Assembly (NCBI GenBank): GCA_021904315.1
Contig: CM038908.1
Coordinates: 19,488,501-19,552,500 of the forward strand
DNA from: Sphagnum magellanicum
Lineage: Eukaryota; Streptophyta; Sphagnopsida; Sphagnales; Sphagnaceae
Direction: 5' to 3'
DNA length: 64,000 nt
A model generated the notes under the pieces. It was not told the DNA's origin. It saw nothing but the letters and a program-made list of their open reading frames with translations, and made no database searches. Position 1 is the first letter of the stretch; each line of letters starts with the position of its first letter. The translations under genes were made by a program, and so were the position numbers. Positions 1-10,088 of this stretch are shown here, one piece after another.

Positions 1-1199
1 GTTAATAATTGTTGTAGTTCAATTTTGAGTTTGTTGATTATTATACCAGCTAGCAATTGTTTAATTTAAAAAACCCTATGTTAGGTATAAATAGGAGGAT
101 TTGAAGATGATGAAAAAAAAAAATTGAACTTTTTAAACAAGGTAAAATTTGAATTTTGAAGCTTTAATTTTTTAATTTGATTTTGGGGAATTCATCTCAA
201 ATTTGTTCTTGCCTTCGTGAATAATATCTTCACCTTTGTGTTCTTGTTTTTCATGGTTTCGGATCTAAATTGTACACAACTATTAATGTTTCTTTGTGAA
301 TTAGAATTTAAAACATAGAAATAGAATTTTATAATTAAAGGGAATAATAAAAACCCTTAACAAACTTAAATCCAAATATGATTACATGACTATAATTAAA
401 TAGTAGTTGCAAGTTATCCTAGTTATGAAAACCATGCTTGGACATAGTGTATAGTCCTTAGAAAGGCCTTAAGTAGCCCCAAAGTAATCTTTAAATATCC
501 CTTAATTAAAAAAATCCCTAGGCAACCCCTTTGGTAAGCTTTGTATAATCCCTTAAGTCCCCTTTATGTATCCCATAACATAAGTAGGCCCTTAAGTAAA
601 CACATAAAACACAAAAGACATGAGGAAATTCAAATCATTCAAGGTTGAAAAGAAAATTAAGTTTCCTTCTTTCACTATTAGAATTCCAAGTTTTTCAAAT
701 TGGATTTTCAAACCAAAAAGTATCGCAAAGTGATAGGGGGCAAAAAATAACTTTGGTTTTCTAGGGCAGGTTGATTTTAACAAATCTAGTACGAATAGGA
801 CGGTTTTTTTTACCAACCCTGAGGTGGTCCTTTTGACCAATCCCAAGGTGATGTTCTTGATTAAAAAATTTCACTAGTGGTAAAATGTGACATGTTGTAA
901 GGTCATTTCAATGCCTCATGTGTCATCATTTGATTGGTCAAATCATAAGTCAATGGGTTAAATACATAAAAAATGTAGATAGGTAGGTGATATACCTAGC
1001 TTACCCTAACCTAGTCTACCCTAGCCTAACCTAACTTATTCTACCTAGTCACCCTAGCATTTAGACATACACATAGGTTGTAAGTGTTAAGAATTGAACC
1101 TCTCACCTTCACCATAACAAACCAAGTCCTTATTAATGGACTACACCATCAGAAGATGTCAAAATTTGTCAAGTTTTTTATTTCACATGTTACAAAATT
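1..1199. other. AT-rich spacer, no gene seen
   Basis: No open frame here has plant-like codon use or a recognisable domain. The stretch is AT-rich with short purine or pyrimidine runs and a block of 'cctaaccta'-type words near 990-1060. I see no transposon ends or RNA gene. Confidence 0.5.
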
Positions 1200-1740
1200 G
1201 CAAGAAATTAGTTGGCTAAATCTAATGACCAAATTGAATGGATAAATTTATTTAATGATTAAATTTAATGGTTAAACCTATTTAATGACAAAATTCAATG
1301 GCTAAACCAATGGCTACACGTATTTAACAACTAAATCCAATGGCTAAACTTTATGGGTAAACATATTTAATGATTAATACAATAATTAAAATTAATTGTT
1401 AGACCTATTTAATGATAAATTTCAATGGCCACATTTAATGGCTAAACTTAATGGGTAAACATATATAATGAATAAATGATCTGCTAATTAATATAAATTA
1501 AATGGTTAAAATTATTTAATGATTAAGTATAATGACTAAACACAATGAATAAATTTAAATTGAACATAATGGCTAAACCTAAGTTGAATTTAATTGTTAA
1601 ACCCCAAAAAAATTTAATGGCTAAATTTAATTAATTAAATCTAATGGCCAAATTTAATATTGGAATATAATGGTTAAATTTGGCTAAAATGATTGGCTAA
1701 AATTGGTCAAACCTAATAAATAAAGCTTATGGCTAAATGG
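1200..1740. repeat. Degenerate short-word array (aatggctaaa type)
   Basis: Words of the type 'aatggctaaa', 'tttaatgg' and 'taaacctatttaatg' recur many times with drift. This suggests an old, AT-rich, short-period array. Similar 'ggctaaa' words occur in arrays near 26.6-27.5 kb and 55.6-56.1 kb, so this is a shared local sequence style and may or may not be one repeat family. No coding potential is seen. Confidence 0.5.
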
Positions 1741-2334
1741 GTTATAGGAAGGTGATTTGAAATGTAGGTACGTAACCATGTGGATAGTTGGGTAGGAGAA
1801 AATGTATATGTTGATAGGTAGGTGGGTTGGTTAACTAAGTCAATAATATTTTGACTAAGTTTACTCATTTGACCTTTTTGTAATTGGCCATATTGATTAA
1901 AACATAGTCCTTTTAATTGCTATGGTTTTTTGGGGTTGAATTTGTCTAGGTGGCTATTTGATACATGGTCAAATAAGTCATCATAATCAAATTGATTAAT
2001 CAAAACATACCCATGTCATTTAGTACTTTGGCCTCCAATCAAAACATACATGTTATTTAGTAGAAAACAACCTTTTAGTCAATGCACATAGTTTGAAAAA
2101 CTTGGATTTCTAGTAACGTTTGTTATATTCCTTAGCATTACCCCATTTTGCATTTTGATGGTCAACCTCATTTACAAGGAAATCCAAGGTTTCTTGGGTT
2201 TGTTTTGACTTTATAAATAACTTTAATGAAAGATCTTATCGTTGTAAATGGCGAGACATACATTGGTGGTGGTCATGGGTGTTTGTTCTTGTTTCATTAG
2301 AGTCATGAATTTCAACTTGGTAAAGATAAACAAT

Positions 2335-2363
2335 TCCCCCACCCCACCCCACCCCACCCCCTG
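2335..2363. repeat. (CCCCA)n microsatellite
   Basis: A short run of cccca units lies in otherwise AT-rich sequence. It encodes a spurious glycine/tryptophan-rich reading on the minus strand. Confidence 0.85.
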
Positions 2364-2476
2364 CCCCCAAAATCTTGGAAGTCTAAGACAAATTTTAATT
2401 GTGAATAAACTTGGTAAGGAATAACAAAACCAAAAAAAAAAATTGTTTAAAAAATGGAATAATTTTATTATTATTG

Positions 2477-3232
2477 TTATGACCTTTGCCTTGGGTTCGC
2501 AACCAAGGCAAGGGCATGGAAAGGTTTGAGCTGAGAATGCAACTTGGGAATCACATTCACACTCTTGAAAGTGTGAGAGAGTGTGAGGGATTGAGTCCAC
2601 ACACTCCCAAGTGGATTCCCACTTTGGGAGTTGGAGTCCCTATAAACTGTTGAATCTACAGAGAGCAATTTGAAAGGCCAAAACTCATTGTATTAAAAAA
2701 TAATTTATAACATTGGAAGGCTTTTAAGACGTGGATATATTAAATGGGCTGGCATGATCCATTTGAATATTTGTAATACAAATTATGGCTGAAAAAAGGG
2801 TCGGGAGTCAAAGTGTCAATTTGATTCCCAACCATTAAAAGTCACGAATCGCCCTTAATTACGTGTGTGTAGATGGCTTGCCACATATCATTGAAAAGCT
2901 CTCGACCAAGGAAAAAACTTTGTTTTCGACCTCACCTTAATCGGAAGTCTACACATGAAGTTATGGGTCTCCAAAGTGGTGGGAGTCCCAATTTAGTGAA
3001 TTTTGGGAATCCCGACTTGGGAGTCCCGGGAAAAATGATATTTGGATGTAGCCCCTATGGCCAATCACAGAAAATAATATAAGGGGAAAGGTGATGGCTT
3101 CCCCCAAGTCTGGGTCATGGTGAATTTTATGAGTCCATGTATGCTCATGATTTGTCTATGCACCAAAAGTGCTTCAACTGTGCATTAATCAACTTGTTTT
3201 TTGGCTTGTGCAGGTCCATATGAATAATTGAT
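2477..3232 (-). repeat. Dispersed ~760-bp repeat, copy 1
   Basis: The reverse complement aligns along its whole length with 39525-40290 on the plus strand. Shared landmarks are a 'gcacttttggtgc' block, a 'gggaagccaccacctt'-like block, several palindromic 'gggactcccaa' words and a final 'cccttgccttgg' block. A similar short reading frame in both copies is a by-product of the alignment and I do not treat it as a gene. It may be part of a long terminal repeat or another non-coding dispersed repeat. No target duplication was found around this copy. Confidence 0.75.
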
Positions 3233-3299
3233 CCTCTTGTCTATTAACCATTTATTTACCTAATATTTATCTATTTACTTAGTGGATGGTGGGTGATGG

Positions 3300-4030
3300 T
3301 TCATTTTGGCCCAATATAGGGCCTTCCAATTGTTTCTTACTACATGGGGTGCATGCATTTTCAATTGGAAAATTATTTAATTGGGTTGAAAATGTGTTAG
3401 TGATTAATTGAAGTTAAAAACTCCATAATTATCGATGTTAGAAATTTTGAAAACATGTTCCCATGGGAAAAAATCGTCACTTTGTGGTGAATCATAGTTT
3501 GGATTATTACTTTCACATTCTTGCATTGATAAATAGAGTTATGAAAGCTCCTACATTTGGTCAATGCTTAAATGATAAAATTGTGAGGTGATTGTGAACA
3601 CATATAGTTAGAAGAAAATAAAAGAAATATGTTTCAAATGATCACTAGGTGTATGATCACACCAACCTAATGGAAAGCCATCTACACCCATTGATATAGG
3701 GCCATGTTTCTTGTTGCATGGGCAAACATTTTCCATTGGAGAATGACAATTAAGTTGAAAACATCTAAGTAATTAATTAATGTTAAGAATTTTGGAAACA
3801 CATTCCCATGGGGAAAAAACAATCATCATTTTGTGGTGAATTAACATTTGGTTGATCATTTTTATAATTCATGCATTGACAAGTAAAATTAAGAAAGTTC
3901 TTGCATTTGGTTTGATGATTAGAACTATGAAGTGGTGTGACCACATGTTGTTTGAAAAACTAAAGGAAAGTTATTGTGATTACCAAATTTGTGATCACAA
4001 CTTAATGAAAAAATGTCATTAGTGTTTCCC
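3300..4030 (+). repeat. Tandem duplication, ~385-bp units
   Basis: Unit 1 (about 3300-3690) and unit 2 (about 3697-4030) share the same ordered blocks. These are 'agggcca/cctt', 'tttccattgga' or 'tttcaattgga', 'gttgaaaa', 'cattcccatggg', 'ttgtggtgaat' and 'gcattgaca/t'. The units are clearly diverged, so the duplication is old. A third, inverted and weaker match lies in intron 1 of the O-methyltransferase gene (about 5715-5850), so this is a dispersed family and not only a local duplication. Confidence 0.6.
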
Positions 4031-4995
4031 ATGGGTGCAAGGTGTTTATAAAAGTCATTAGATCTTGGACAACATTGAATAATAGTGGTTGTAACCCCAA
4101 TTGTACTCAAATATCACAAGGATTAATTTAAAATTTTAAATGTTTATGAGATGATCAAATGGTTTTTTTCATAATTGGGTGTTAGCAAGATAAAGTGTAC
4201 AACTTGATTACATTGTCAAAACTAGAATAAATAGATTTAAAATAACAACAATAACCATTATAGAATTGTGAAACATTGAAATTTTTATTTCAATAATTGA
4301 AAATAATATATGTTTACACAAATATGCATTGATTTTCATATTTCAAATTGTAAAAATAGATTTTTTTGACATTTACTTTTCAATGTGGGTTTTAAATTTC
4401 AAGTAGGCATCAAGTAGGTTCTTACAAAGGAAATAGATTTTTTTTGGGATGATTTGCTAAAACATATGTTGATCTTCATTTCCTAACTTATTACATACCA
4501 ATTTCATTAATTTTTCTAAACAATAAGTAAGTTTGAACACATAGTTTTCAATTGATTTCAAATGTATTTTTTATCTTTAAAAAAATCTTTTTAAAAAAAA
4601 TAGATTTTTATAAACTTAATAAAGAAAATTAATGCTACTTGACACATACTTTCACCTAATTTGATGTTACTTTATGGTAGTTATATGAGTGGTGCATGGA
4701 TGAAATGATTACGTTTTTTTTTATGTCTATTTTATTTTGCTTTGACTCAATTACAAAAATTTAGTAGTGCAAATCAAGACTCTTGGGATGCATTTAACTT
4801 TTAATGAACACACATTGTCTTATGTTTATTTTGGATAATTGTAATTGCATGAATTTTTCACATTTTTAAAATTCAAACAATGTTATGCATAAAATATCGA
4901 ATTATTATAGTTAAATTTTAGAATTGAAATTACATTGTTGTTCAAGTTTCATGTAGAAGAAAGTTGGTTACATTGGGTGAGTTCCAAAAGATTAT
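4031..4995. other. AT-rich spacer downstream of the O-methyltransferase gene
   Basis: This stretch lies 3' of the minus-strand gene and would hold its 3' UTR and polyadenylation site. I see no other gene or repeat with defined ends. Confidence 0.45.
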
Positions 4996-4999
4996 AAAA

Positions 5000-6809
5000 T
5001 CATATTGCCACCCGAGTGAATTCTAGCACTGAAAAAAAGTCAATGGTGGTAATCAAAGCCAAGCTTGCAAAACCTGTAGCATCAGCAAGTTGTTGGAATT
5101 CATGTAATGTGCGTTCCTTGGCACCTCCTGAATTGTATGCCAACATTACCAGATCTATGCGTAATGCCAACAATGACTTCACAGCACCGTCCTCATCTTG
5201 TAAATTTATCGAATCTGGAAGTACCGACTCCATTACAATCACCTTCCCTCCACTTGATGGCAATGCTTTGAAGCAATTTTTCAAGATTGTCACGCAATCT
5301 TCATCATTCCAATCATGCAAAATTGACTGCAAGACAAATTTTCATCAATGGCATGATTATCATTAACCTACAATAAGAATTATCCACATTACTACCATAT
5401 GGATTACAAGGAGGAAAACAAATGTTGTAATAATGAGGTTACAATTCAAATTTAGTATTTTTGGTGAATATATATGATTAGGAAAGTAAGAAGAACCTTC
5501 ATGAAGATGGCATCACCAGATGGTATGCTCTCAAACATGTTTCCACCAACGAACTCCACTCCTATCATGCACACTTGATTATGACATCTCTCCATTTTGT
5601 GATCACAATAGTTTTTCAATATGTTTCTTGAACTAGTTGTGCTCCCAATCATCTCACAACTTTGTCACCCAATGAAACATTGACCAATTGAAGGAACTAT
5701 GAATGAAATGACAACTCAACATGTAATGACATTTGTCATTTTCATGAGAACATGTGTTTCCATAGTTTTTAGCATGATTAATTACATATTTCCATCACAC
5801 TTGCAATTTTCTAATGGAAAGTGATTGGTTTTTAGCAGGTTGTTACAATCACAACACATTATGTATAATTGTGATCATAACAACTAATGGCAATAAACCT
5901 TTAACATTTGGAAACTAGTGGTAATTATGAAAGGTAGCTCAAGCTTGGATCATGTTAAATTGAGAAAGTTGGTATGAACAATGTACTTGGATAGGCAGGT
6001 GAAGTTGCAACGACATGAGGAAGGTCAAAATTGATTCCTCGGATGTGGGGATACTTCGCAGTTATGGACGCAAGGGAGGTTCCAGTGCCTCCTCCAACAT
6101 CCACCAAGCAATTCACATCCTGAAAGCCGTGGTAAGCTTCAAGCATAGCTTCCATGTAGATACGCGAGTGGCGGGACATGGCAGTGTTGAACAATTTGTT
6201 AACCCGTGGGTCCTCGTTGTTAAGTTGGAATTCGCTTTTCCCATGTGCTCGTACGAAAGGGTCCACGCTATCGTCGAGAACCGCCGCAGATAAATGATCC
6301 CAAGCTTTCTTGAAAACCCAATCCTCGCTCATCAAGATGACCGGTGCGAACGAGGCCCCATCCTCGCCTTGAACAAAATACTTGCCTATGGGCGTAAGCG
6401 CATAGGAACGCTGATGATGTGTGTTGTAGCTTGTGAAATTCCCAGGTTCCCCCGCAGCAACTACCGCAACCGATTCACTCACAATGTTCACACTGGCCAG
6501 TAGACGCAATATGCGTTGTAGATACCCAGAGTTAACTGCGGTTCCGTTTGCGGTCGGTCGAACTAGCTGCTCAGCAATCTCCTTGGCCGTCAAGCTTTTC
6601 TGACTAGCTGATGCTCCTGCTTTTGCAAGAATCTCAAAAACACCCAATTCAATAGCAGCTTTCAAAGTGCCAGACACGACAAAATTGAGGGCGAACTCAA
6701 AGGCCGCATGCCTAGCAACGTCATAATTCTGGTGGAAACTGGAACTTTGTTTGCCCAAGTTTTCTGTCGTCCCATTGGCATGCGCAACACGATAACTATT
6801 AGTTGCCAT
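5000..6809 (-). CDS. Class II plant O-methyltransferase (COMT/flavonoid OMT-like), three exons
   Basis: The predicted protein is about 404 aa and belongs to the SAM-dependent class II O-methyltransferases, soluble enzymes that methylate phenolic hydroxyls of phenylpropanoids, flavonoids or alkaloids. I infer exon 1 6809-5987, exon 2 5561-5497 and exon 3 5326-5000. All introns have GT-AG ends and the frame is kept across both junctions. Residues about 32-130 form the helical dimerisation region. The SAM motif LVDVGGGTG is at 235-243 and FDLPHVV follows it. The catalytic His is H300 in ILHDWNDED, and the helper acids match E329 (VIVMES) and E372 (LHEF). The C-terminus 'VLEFTRVAI' is family-like. 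The ATG at 6809 is chosen because the open frame further upstream has only a TTG and holds a hydrophobic reading that looks like leader. The protein is slightly longer than the usual 350-380 aa. No stop or missing key residue was seen. The substrate cannot be told from sequence alone. Confidence 0.88.
5715..5850 (-). repeat. Intronic copy of the 3.3-4.0 kb repeat
   Basis: In intron 1 of the O-methyltransferase gene, the minus strand carries the ordered blocks 'tttccattaga', 'taattaat', 'ctatggaaacaca' and 'ttctcatg'. They resemble the repeat units at 3300-4030. The match is partial and diverged. Confidence 0.35.
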
Positions 6810-7110
6810 GCTTAGCACGAGGAGGTAAGCTAATCTGCAGAAGAAGAGGAAGAAGCAAAGCAAACGAACAAACCTCACTAGCAAGAAGAGGCAAGAAGCA
6901 CCAACAACTCTTGCTACTTAGAAGCAAGTTTTGGGTCTGCAATTATTGAGCAAAAACACCACCTAAAATACCATATTCTTTGGCTCCAAGCTCTAGTCTT
7001 TGAAGTTTGACCTACAGAGCTAGCGCATAAACAGAGGTCGCAGGAGGTTTTTATTTTCAAATTCCTCGAGTGTGCACACTGGCGAGGATGCCCAGCATTA
7101 ATTAGCATTA
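6810..7110 (-). promoter_or_regulatory. Leader and proximal upstream region of the O-methyltransferase gene
   Basis: The minus strand from about 6985 to 6810 is conserved in the decayed duplicate at 7997-8215, including the 'gcctcttcttg'-like and 'cttacctcctcg' blocks just before the ATG. That conservation suggests it was transcribed leader when duplicated. An AT-rich 'aaaataaaaa' word near 7040-7050 could serve as a TATA-like box. This is weak evidence and no start site can be fixed. Confidence 0.3.
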
Positions 7111-7458
7111 AATGCTAACTGTCCTCAGATTTTCTAGTTTGATATTTTGAAGATTGCCAAATTTGGCTAAATATACTTATGGACTATTGCCACTTGAGCA
7201 ATATCACAAAATTGAAAAAAGAAAAACACCCCCTAGACATGGCTTCTTCTCTCTTTTTTCCAATTTATTGATATTGAAGATTTTTTTGGGAAAAAATAGT
7301 CGAATTTACACTACAAAAGAGCATTTTCCAGAAAACTCCCAGAAAATTTTCTCTCCGAAAAAGGACAAAATTTGTCAGTGTGAAGGTACAAATTATTGGA
7401 CCATCTCCACCCACACCCCTTTGTTGGGCTTCTTTTGGTGTTTACCACACCCAACAGA

Positions 7459-7737
7459 GAGTGTTAATTATTCTGCCATCACCACCCATGCCCTTGGAAA
7501 AGCGGACTGTACACCTTGCGAAACTCGGGTGTAAAAGATCTCGAAGAAGGATTCGAAGTTCGAACATACCCTATTCGATAGCCGCTTTCCGTAACGTCAG
7601 AGATCATGCACTAGCTGGTGAATTACATGACGGTGTGCCTGACAGCATCGAGTACTGCTGGATGCTGGGACTTTCTTTTGCGCAAGTCGACTGTCATCCC
7701 ACTATCAGCCTCTGCATCACTCAGCACTGTAACTTAT
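7459..7737 (-). pseudogene. Decayed 5' fragment of O-methyltransferase gene, tandem copy B
   Basis: The minus strand carries remnants of the N-terminal coding part, in the region matching 'VARHAAFEF' and 'LGVFEIL' of the intact gene at 5000-6809, in more than one frame and with stops. It forms a tandem unit with 7738-8000: both units begin with a 'gagtgttaattatt'-like block and contain 'tacaccttgcgaaact'. Only the 5' end of the gene is present, with no SAM-binding or catalytic part. It cannot encode an enzyme. Confidence 0.65.
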
Positions 7738-8215
7738 GAGAGCGTTAATTATTCTTGCAAAATTACCTAGGCAGTTGGAAAAGTGCACAGTACACCTTGC
7801 GAAACTAGGGTCATGTTAAAGATCGAGAACAAGGATCTCGAACACACCCAATACAATAACCACCTTCAGAACGCCAGACACGACGCAGGTCGAGCGGGTG
7901 AATTCCATGACGGCGTGCCTGACAGCAACGTACTGGTGGACGCTGGAGCTTTGTTTGCGCAAGTGTACTGTCGTCCCATCGGCCTTGCATCACCCTAACT
8001 AGGCTATTCGATGCCATGATTAGCGCGAGGAGGTAAGGTAATCCGCGGAAGAAGAGGAAGCCAAAGCAAACCAACAGACCTTGCGTTCAACAAGAGGCAA
8101 AAGCATCGATAACTCTTGCTACTTTTAGACGCAACTTTCGGGTCAGCTGTTGTCGAGCCAAAGCACGACCCTTTTATCCGGGATTCTTTGGCACCAAGCT
8201 CTAGATATTTCTCAA
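7738..8215 (-). pseudogene. Decayed 5' fragment of O-methyltransferase gene, tandem copy A, with leader
   Basis: An ATG at about 8014 is followed by MASNSLVR, matching the MATNSYRV start of the intact gene. The reading then slips frame, and the homology to the dimerisation region (VRHAVMEF, VSGVLK, LGVFEIL) continues in another frame. Upstream, about 8015-8215 matches the leader of the intact gene. The fragment ends near 7796 after about 70 codons. Together with copy B this shows that only the 5' end of the gene was duplicated, then duplicated again in tandem. Confidence 0.75.
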
Positions 8216-8324
8216 AAGAATATGTAGGCATGCTTTATATTAGGCAGGGGTGCGATAGTATCTAAAGGTCGACAATCAATTGTCAAATATTTAATTAATT
8301 TTTTAAAAACTCAAATTCACAATC

Positions 8325-9105
8325 ATTTAAAAATTATCTGTATTCGACAGATGTTGAGCCTGGCATTCTTCTAGAAGCTTCTGGATGTTCTCTGTAACCT
8401 TGGCTTTTTCTCAACTACTAAGCTCCCACCCTACCATACGTAGGCTGATAGTAGTCAACACTATGTCTGGCATCGTCTCCAAAAGGTTTGATCAACAAGT
8501 TCCAAGAAAACAATGTAGCAATGTGGAATAACTCTCAAGTTCCAAAAAAGGTTTCTAGAACTTTGGGTACAATTGACAAGTATTTATTAAAAAATTTCAA
8601 AAATTCCAAAAAAAAATAAAATTATATCTAACTAGCCCAAGTATTACAACATTAATTGAGGCAAAAAATGTTGACAAACAATTTTAGGGACCTTAATTTT
8701 CATGTTGCCAATGAGAAGGCTCAACATGCACTCAAAATGGCCTCTTTTTTTTTCTTTTTTTTTTGGGCTTTGGGGAAAGTGTTGAGGGGAGATTTTTTTG
8801 TTGTCCCCAATATGATCCTATCAAGTTCTTCAAGAGTTCTTCAAGATGTTCCCAATAGGTACCACATTTTTATAGCATATGATTTGCCCAAAGTTGTCCT
8901 TCTTTCACATGTATGGCACTCCATCTCTCAATAAAAAAATTATTTTTGAAAATCATTTAAAAATTATCTACATTTGACATATGTTGAATGTGGCATTCTT
9001 CTAGAAGCCTCTTGATGTTTTCCGTAACTTTGGCTTTGATCCTCAATCATGTCAATTACAAAATAATTCCCAACCTACCATATGTAGGTTGATAGTGCGG
9101 GGAGG
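8325..9105 (+). repeat. Complex repeat X-Y-X', copy 1
   Basis: Block X (about 8325-8470) recurs as X' (about 8949-9105), with shared words 'aaaaattatct', 'ggcattcttctagaag' and 'cctaccata..taggctgatagt'. Block Y (about 8490-8935) lies between them. The X tail and Y recur at 18337-19160. A frame across 'ttttttctttttttttgggctttgg' is a homopolymer artefact, not a gene. The X blocks are direct repeats, so the unit might be a small element or a simple duplication. No target duplication was identified. Confidence 0.7.
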
Positions 9106-9168
9106 TTTTAAAAGTGCATGTTATCCCTCCTGTACCTTCAAGTGACCACCTTCAAAATGGAGACACAC

Positions 9169-9493
9169 CTCCACCAACACCGGCTATTGGAACCTCTATG
9201 TGTGTTTATTACATCCAACATACAACATTAATTGTTCCCCCATCCCCACCCATAAACATGAAAATGTGGACGGTATAAAAGTGAGAGACTATTTCAATGT
9301 CATCACCCAGGCCAGTCAGCATGGTTGGCCAATCAAAAGCAATTATTTCCTTCTAATGGACCTCTTGGAGGACACTGTACCTAGAGTTTATTTACATGCC
9401 CAAGCTGATTTTCACACTATTGACAGATATATATCATCCAAAATTTTACATACAGGCCACTTTGCTGCTGTGGGTGGAGATTCTCTTACATAA
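9169..9493 (+). other. Repeat segment with a 97-codon open stretch
   Basis: The first ~108 bp (9169-9276) match 7403-7510 with shared blocks 'gtgtttacca/ttacatcc', 'ttaattgttc/attctg' and 'ccacccat'. The open frame runs through this repeat and on to a stop at 9491-9493. It has no ATG in a convincing context (it begins with GTG). I do not recognise the reading. It could be a gene fragment or chance. Confidence 0.3.
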
Positions 9494-10024
9494 TTTAGGT
9501 AAAGAGTCAATTCCTTATAATTGATTTTGCAACTCAAGCATTTCACTTTATTTTACTTCCTTAAAAAATATGTATTTTCACTAAAAGTGGCCTCTTCTAA
9601 ACTCAATCCAATTCACTGTTGAATTTCTAAGCACCAAACTTGAACTGCTTTACACCTATTGAAAGGTTGTAAACCTTGGTGTGAAGGTCTCTATATATGT
9701 TATATTTTCTGGGTTATGACTTATTACCCTATTTCTAGCCGTGGTCACTTTTTCATTGGAGCAGCAAATTTAGCATTGCAACTCCCAACCCTTTCCCAAA
9801 GTTCAACTATTCCTAGAGCAATTCACAATGATTGGTTCATGGGGTGACCTTTAACATATTTGGGTTGGTTACATCAGCAAATAGAGTGGCTAAAGTGAGC
9901 AACACCAAAAAACAAATAGTCATGAAGTGAATCCAAAACCAAGTGCAACACCATGGCTACAGAATTCTTAAAAGGCCATGAAAGGAGTGAGCTTGGGCTT
10001 GAGGTTTATAGTAAAATATTCTCT
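9494..10024. other. Spacer, no gene seen
   Basis: Ordinary AT-rich sequence between the repeat block and the Helitron. No structure with defined ends was seen. Confidence 0.4.
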
Positions 10025-10029
10025 GTCTA

Positions 10030-10048
10030 ACACCTAATGCATAGGTGT
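10030..10048 (-). other. Hairpin, candidate Helitron 3' terminal stem-loop
   Basis: ACACCTA at 10030-10036 and TAGGTGT at 10042-10048 are perfect inverted copies around a 5-nt loop. They lie about 40 nt beyond the stop of the helicase frame. The position suits a Helitron 3' end, but the expected terminal CTRR is not seen at the usual spacing. Confidence 0.45.
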
Positions 10049-10088
10049 GTGTATTTGACAGTACATATTACAAAATTACAATTACAAA

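Noticed and set aside
2335-2363. Glycine/tryptophan-rich peptide in the minus frame
   Set aside because: It is produced by the (CCCCA)n microsatellite.
6810-6884. Extension of the O-methyltransferase frame upstream with a hydrophobic, signal-anchor-like reading
   Set aside because: The upstream start is TTG, not ATG. The segment is leader-like, and the decayed duplicate changes its reading while keeping the ATG position. Class II O-methyltransferases are soluble.
8656-8934. Plus frame with a Phe-rich stretch resembling a membrane segment
   Set aside because: The Phe run comes from a T homopolymer in block Y. Copy 2 of the repeat does not keep the frame.
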